Source: an uncultured Collinsella sp. (GTDB lineage Bacteria > Actinomycetota > Coriobacteriia > Coriobacteriales > Coriobacteriaceae). Taken from it: a DNA stretch of 5,601 bases. The notes under the pieces were generated by a model. The model saw only the letters and a list, made by a program, of their open reading frames with translations, had not been told where the DNA came from and did not search any database. Positions 1 through 5,601 of this stretch are shown here, piece by piece (the first letter of the stretch is position 1; each line of letters starts with the position of its first letter). The position numbers and the translations under genes were made by a program. The stretch is from positions 1 through 5,601 of the forward strand of contig URUW01000126.1 in the NCBI GenBank assembly GCA_900551205.1. Direction: 5' to 3'.

Positions 1-2285
<2,285 letters not shown>

Positions 2286-2288
2286 GTC

Positions 2289-2744
2289 ATGCATGTCTTT
2301 AACTCGCGTGCCGATTTCGACGCCCAGATGAAGTCCGTCAAGAAGTGGATGCGTACTGGACAGGCGCTCGATGGTGTTGCCGACCTGCAGCACGACGTGG
2401 CGTACTCTATCGGCGACTCGCTGGTGTATTGGTGGGTGAACGCCCACGAGGCAGCTACTGTCGATCTGGTCGGTCACCGTCGCTACCATGCCGTGCTTGC
2501 CCCGCTTGACGGCGACCTGACCGTCGAGGTTGCCTCCAAGGCAGGCCTCACCTGCACGCGCGCTTACAGCGATATCGACGATCGTGAGCGCTTTGAGGGT
2601 ACGGGGGAGACCGTGACGATTCCCGCCGGTGGCGTTGCCGTCGTCGAGATTGACGAGGCCTACCGTGTCGTGGCCGATGCCGCGGATTCCCGCGTCGTGG
2701 TACTGCACGTGACGGTTGAAGGTTATTCCTTCCCCAACAAGTAG
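2289..2744 (+). CDS. ebgC: Beta-galactosidase small subunit EbgC (YhcH/YjgK/YiaL family)
   Basis: This 151-residue protein matches the EbgC family in length (about 150) and motif order. In E. coli, EbgC is the small subunit that associates with EbgA and is needed for full beta-galactosidase activity. It belongs to the cupin-like YhcH/YjgK/YiaL (DUF386) family. Visible landmarks are VAYSIGDSLVY (37-47), GHRRYHAVL (62-70), the DDRE turn (97-100), GTGETVTI (104-111), EAYRV (123-127), VVVLHVTVEG (136-145) and the terminal FPNK. These align well with the E. coli EbgC pattern as I recall it. The ATG at 2289 has an excellent ribosome binding site and sits 3 nt after the ebgA stop, which indicates a two-gene transcription unit. 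One difference from remembered E. coli EbgC is Asp122 where a His precedes the Glu-Ala-Tyr-Arg motif. I cannot verify whether this alters a metal site. Confidence in the family is high. Confidence 0.9.
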   Translation: MHVFNSRADFDAQMKSVKKWMRTGQALDGVADLQHDVAYSIGDSLVYWWVNAHEAATVDLVGHRRYHAVLAPLDGDLTVEVASKAGLTCTRAYSDIDDRERFEGTGETVTIPAGGVAVVEIDEAYRVVADAADSRVVVLHVTVEGYSFPNK

Positions 2745-2777
2745 TATTCGTCAGTTTGGACGTTTGCTTTGCGCCGT

Positions 2778-2821
2778 TAAGGGGGATGGCTTTGTTGACT
2801 CCCTTTTCCCCATTCCCCTTA
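2778..2821 (+). terminator. GC-rich hairpin after ebgC, likely transcription terminator
   Basis: TAAGGGGGATGG (2778-2789) pairs with CCATTCCCCTTA (2810-2821) over 12 bp with one G-T wobble, leaving a 20-nt loop. A competing pairing also exists: AAGGG (2779-2783) with CCCTT (2801-2805), which is followed directly by TT. No long T tract follows the larger stem, so termination strength is uncertain. Its position 34 nt after the ebgC stop and before an unrelated permease gene supports a terminator role. Confidence 0.55.
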
Positions 2822-2840
2822 GCAGGTGCGCTGTCCACGA

Positions 2841-2879
2841 TTGCGCTTACAGTCCGGACGGTTTTAGATGAGATATAAC
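2841..2879 (+). promoter_or_regulatory. Tentative promoter of the APC permease gene
   Basis: Two weak readings are possible. One is TTGCGC (2841-2846), a 17-nt spacer, then TTAGAT (2864-2869). The other is a better -10, TATAAC (2874-2879), without a recognisable -35 at the right distance and with a leader of only about 12 nt. The 8-bp palindrome GTCCGGAC (2852-2859) lies in the spacer and could be part of an operator, but is short enough to arise by chance. Confidence 0.25.
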
Positions 2880-2885
2880 GGATGA

Positions 2886-4361
<1,476 letters not shown>

Positions 4362-4408
4362 CGGCTAGGATTAATCTACGGCTGTGGAATAAATCGATTC
4401 CCTTTCCT

Positions 4409-4438
4409 AAGGAGGGGCCTTACGAGGCCCCTCCTTTT
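4409..4438 (+). terminator. Intrinsic terminator of the permease gene
   Basis: AAGGAGGGGCCT (4409-4420) pairs perfectly over 12 bp with AGGCCCCTCCTT (4425-4436) around a TACG tetraloop. It is followed by a T-rich run (TTTTGTGTTTT). This is a strong Rho-independent terminator 48 nt after the permease stop codon. Confidence 0.93.
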
Positions 4439-4460
4439 GTGTTTTGGGGCATGGTTTTGG

Positions 4461-4690
4461 ACCCCGTGGTCAAAAAATGCCAAATATGAGTACTGTTGCA
4501 AAAGAGGTGTCATATTTTTCGGCCTGTTCTGAGCAAAAACGGGCTCAAAATCAATTTATCTAACCCCCTTTAAAGGGCGTTTGACGGCTTTCAACCTCTT
4601 CGAATCGCTCAAAGCAGGCACTTTGCTCGCGATTTTGCTGCTACTAAATCGGTGACAGTACTCATATTTGCCACTTTTTGCCCACGAGGT
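4461..4690. repeat. ~230-bp inverted-repeat element, MITE-like, non-coding
   Basis: The stretch is bounded by two 36-nt arms, 4461-4496 and 4655-4690. They are reverse complements at 32 of 36 positions, including an uninterrupted core ACAGTACTCATATTTG (4655-4670). The match stops on both outer sides at the stated boundaries. The interior is visibly more A+T-rich than the neighbouring genes. It includes a 12-bp palindrome CCCTTTAAAGGG (4566-4577), a small GAGC/GCTC hairpin (4532-4545 region) and an additional inverted copy of the motif core (TCATATTT, 4510-4517). No transposase and no convincing ORF is present. There is no obvious target-site duplication at the edges. The layout fits a miniature inverted-repeat element or a conserved intergenic structure. 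Whether it is dispersed in the genome cannot be seen from one copy. Confidence 0.6.
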
Positions 4691-4704
4691 GTTCAGAGGA
4701 GCTC

Positions 4705-4742
4705 TCGACAAGCATCTAACGCTACAATAACTACCACGTGGT
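4705..4742 (+). promoter_or_regulatory. Tentative promoter and palindrome upstream of the HPr gene
   Basis: A good -10 hexamer, TACAAT (4723-4728), lies 54 nt before the HPr start. TCGACA (4705-4710) resembles a -35 but is only 12 nt away, so the -35 is unsettled or activator-assisted. Directly after the -10, around the expected transcription start, is the perfect 10-bp palindrome ACCACGTGGT (4733-4742). This is a plausible repressor site, and its core recurs at the feo promoter. Confidence 0.4.
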
Positions 4743-4782
4743 TGGGTTTGCCGGCCGAATGTGCGATGCCGTGGGAGGGGAC

Positions 4783-5031
4783 ATGGTCGAGTTTACAAAG
4801 ACGATTAAAGATCCGTTGGGACTGCATGCCCGCCCGGTTGCGCTGCTCTATGACATTATTGCCAAGCATCGTAGCAACGTATCGGTCAGCATCGGCGATC
4901 GCCATACCGACGGCCGCGATGTAATGGGGCTCATGGCTCTCTACGGCGAGTGCGGCGAGGACATCATCTTCCGCATTTCGGGCGTAGACGAGGCCTCGTG
5001 TGTCACGTCGATCAGAAACCTCTCCCTCTAA
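4783..5031 (+). CDS. ptsH: HPr-family phosphocarrier with Asp at the Ser46 position
   Basis: HPr is the small cytoplasmic carrier that takes phosphate from PEP via Enzyme I and hands it to sugar-specific EIIA domains of the PTS. The start chosen is ATG 4783, preceded by GGGAGGGG (4773-4780). In-frame upstream starts at 4738 (GTG) and 4759 (ATG) lack a ribosome binding site and would shift the active site. From ATG 4783 the protein has 82 residues, close to the usual 85-90, and the active His falls exactly at residue 15 in GLHARPVALL (13-22), with Arg17 and Pro18 intact. The second conserved region reads GRDVMGLMALYG (44-55). In typical HPr the residue before I/V-M-G is Ser46, the HPr kinase target in Firmicutes; here it is Asp46. 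No ptsI is adjacent, so this could be the main HPr or a paralogue. The gene is apparently monocistronic. The family call is very secure; the regulatory meaning of Asp46 is inference. Confidence 0.93.
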   Translation: MVEFTKTIKDPLGLHARPVALLYDIIAKHRSNVSVSIGDRHTDGRDVMGLMALYGECGEDIIFRISGVDEASCVTSIRNLSL

Positions 5032-5040
5032 ACGCAACAA

Positions 5041-5069
5041 TGTGACAAAGGGGCTGTCCCCTTGTCACA
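5041..5069 (+). terminator. Hairpin after the HPr gene, probable terminator
   Basis: TGTGACAAAGGGG (5041-5053) pairs with CCCCTTGTCACA (5058-5069) over 12 bp, with a CTGT loop and a single bulged A. It begins 9 nt after the HPr stop codon. Only a short TTT follows, so it may be a weak terminator or an mRNA-end stabiliser. The near-perfect symmetry would work on both strands. Confidence 0.6.
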
Positions 5070-5119
5070 CCTGTTTCATATAGGAAACTTTTTCGAAAAC
5101 TGAATAGGAACCCTTTCCA

Positions 5120-5173
5120 AAAAGTTAACCACGTGCTAGTTTACTATAGCGAACATAGACGTGGTTAACTTTT
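5120..5173 (+). promoter_or_regulatory. 15-bp perfect inverted repeat over the feo promoter, candidate operator
   Basis: AAAAGTTAACCACGT (5120-5134) and ACGTGGTTAACTTTT (5159-5173) are exact reverse complements separated by 24 nt. Each arm contains the palindrome GTTAAC (centres 40 bp apart, close to four helical turns). The spacer holds a possible -10 (TACTAT, 5142-5147), and no clear -35 is visible because that position overlaps the left arm. Placement 44 nt before the first feoA start suggests control by a metal-sensing repressor. A DtxR/IdeR-type protein is a reasonable inference, but the sequence does not match the classical DtxR or Fur consensus well. Confidence 0.6.
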
Positions 5174-5204
5174 GCTGCGTCGATGTTGAGGACGAACCGA
5201 CGTT

Positions 5205-5209
5205 AGGAG
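5205..5209 (+). promoter_or_regulatory. Ribosome binding site of the first feoA
   Basis: AGGAG lies 7 nt before ATG 5217. It supports that start over the internal Met codons at residues 7, 10 and 14, so the short Cys/Pro-containing N-terminal extension is translated. Confidence 0.75.
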
Positions 5210-5216
5210 CTCATTC

Positions 5217-5459
5217 ATGTCTTGCGGACCGCAGATGCCGGCTATGCCGCTTTCGATGGTAAAAGCGGGCGAAACCGTGCGCGTGTCTCGTGTAAAAGGC
5301 AATGAGGACATGAAGCACCACCTCAAAGACCTCGGCTTTGTCGAGGGCAGCGAGGTCCACGTGGTGAGCTCGAGTGGCGCCAATATCATCGTCACCGTGC
5401 TGGGCGCACGCTTTGGCATCGATTCCAAGGTCGCCATGCACATCATGACCGTCGGTTAG
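5217..5459 (+). CDS. feoA: FeoA-domain protein, first of two tandem copies
   Basis: FeoA proteins are small cytoplasmic SH3-like beta-barrels that assist the FeoB ferrous-iron transporter. This one has 80 residues, within the usual 75-85. Residues 1-13 form an unusual lead-in, MSCGPQMPAMPLS, with a Cys near the start. The FeoA core follows: VKAGETVRVSRVKG (15-28), the helix MKHHLKDLGFVEGSEV (32-47) with the family-typical L-x-D-L-G-F/I-x-x-G signature, VVSSSGANIIVTV (49-61), ARFGIDSKVAMHIMTV (64-79). The last segment is the usual G-x-R/F-x-ID-x-x-A-x-x-I ending. A second feoA starts 39 nt downstream, so an iron-uptake operon feoA-feoA-(feoB) is likely. Regulation is probably through the inverted repeat upstream. 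The domain call is secure; an iron role is inferred from family and context, since feoB is not in view. Confidence 0.9.
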   Translation: MSCGPQMPAMPLSMVKAGETVRVSRVKGNEDMKHHLKDLGFVEGSEVHVVSSSGANIIVTVLGARFGIDSKVAMHIMTVG

Positions 5460-5498
5460 TTCGCAACATTCCGCAAAAACTGAAAGGGGGACAAGTAC

Positions 5499-5601
5499 AT
5501 GAAGACGTTGGGTGACGTTAAGGTGGGCGAGAGCTCTACCATCGTCAAGCTTCACGGTGAGGGTGCGCTGCGCCGCCACCTTATGGACCTGGGGCTCATT
5601 A
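5499..5601 (+). CDS. feoA: FeoA-domain protein, second tandem copy, 3'-truncated by window
   Basis: An ATG at 5499 is preceded by AAAGGGGG (about 5483-5490) with 8 nt spacing and opens a frame that runs off the window after 34 codons. The peptide begins MKTLGDVKVGESSTIVKLHG and continues with an ALRRHLMDLGLI segment. This is the classic N-terminal half of FeoA: a V-x-x-G-E/D-S turn, a beta strand, then the R-x-x-x-M-D-L-G-L/I helix. It is more canonical than the first copy and lacks that protein's Cys/Pro lead-in. The two share one transcription unit, with no hairpin or promoter visible in the 39-nt gap. In related operons feoB normally follows, which would make this the ferrous iron uptake locus. 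Confidence 0.88.
   Translation, partial: MKTLGDVKVGESSTIVKLHGEGALRRHLMDLGLI

Noticed and set aside
4486..4563. Small ORF of 25 codons starting MSTVAKEV inside the inverted-repeat element, and a 18-codon counterpart on the minus strand (4609-4665) also starting MSTV
   Set aside because: Both begin MSTV only because each repeat arm contains ATGAGTACTGT. Neither has a ribosome binding site, and they end at unrelated points.
4738..4782. Upstream GTG start (4738) extending HPr by 15 residues
   Set aside because: There is no ribosome binding site, and it would move the active His from residue 15 to 30. The ATG at 4783 has a strong site.
4652..4924. Alternative-frame ORF overlapping the right repeat arm and the HPr gene
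   Set aside because: It has no family resemblance and overlaps a confident HPr gene.
5041..5069. CRP-type operator (TGTGA...TCACA)
   Set aside because: The half-sites are separated by about 19 nt instead of 6, and the full stem fits an RNA hairpin after a stop codon much better.
5090..5110. TTTTCGAAAA palindrome (5090-5099) and ATAGGAA direct repeats (5080-5086, 5104-5110) upstream of the feo operator
   Set aside because: These are short, A+T-biased motifs with no supporting promoter geometry, easily due to chance.

Overview
The window reads as ordinary chromosomal DNA from a G+C-rich gut actinobacterium. My best guess is a Coriobacteriia member close to Collinsella. This rests on the high-G+C third codon positions, strong GGAGG-type ribosome binding sites, and the mix of an Ebg-type beta-galactosidase, an HPr of the phosphotransferase system and a tandem FeoA iron locus. 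The taxonomic call is inference; no rRNA or other marker gene is present. All genes are on the + strand.

Layout. (1) Positions 1-2285 hold the last 760 codons of a large GH2 beta-galactosidase (EbgA/LacZ type) whose 5' end lies outside the window. (2) Positions 2289-2744 hold its small partner EbgC, translationally close-coupled, followed by a GC-rich hairpin. (3) Positions 2898-4361 hold a 12-TM-type APC-superfamily amino-acid permease, probably a single-gene unit, closed by a textbook 12-bp intrinsic terminator. (4) Positions 4362-4782 form a 421-bp non-coding stretch. It contains a ~230-bp element bounded by 36-bp imperfect terminal inverted repeats (4461-4496 and 4655-4690, 32 of 36 positions matching), followed by the promoter region of the next gene. 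(5) Positions 4783-5031 hold a stand-alone HPr with the catalytic His15 but with Asp in place of the regulatory Ser46. (6) Positions 5032-5216 carry a hairpin and then a perfect 15-bp inverted repeat with a 24-nt spacer that looks like an operator over the iron-uptake promoter. (7) Positions 5217-5459 and 5499-5601 hold two consecutive FeoA genes, the second cut by the window edge and probably followed by feoB.

Functionally these are separate small units: lactose/galactoside hydrolysis, amino-acid transport, sugar phosphotransfer and its regulation, and ferrous iron import. No defence system, CRISPR array, phage gene, tRNA or rRNA is visible. The points most worth following up are the Asp46 HPr, the inverted-repeat element at 4461-4690, and the inverted repeat at the feo promoter, whose ACGTGGTT core recurs as a palindrome upstream of the HPr gene.
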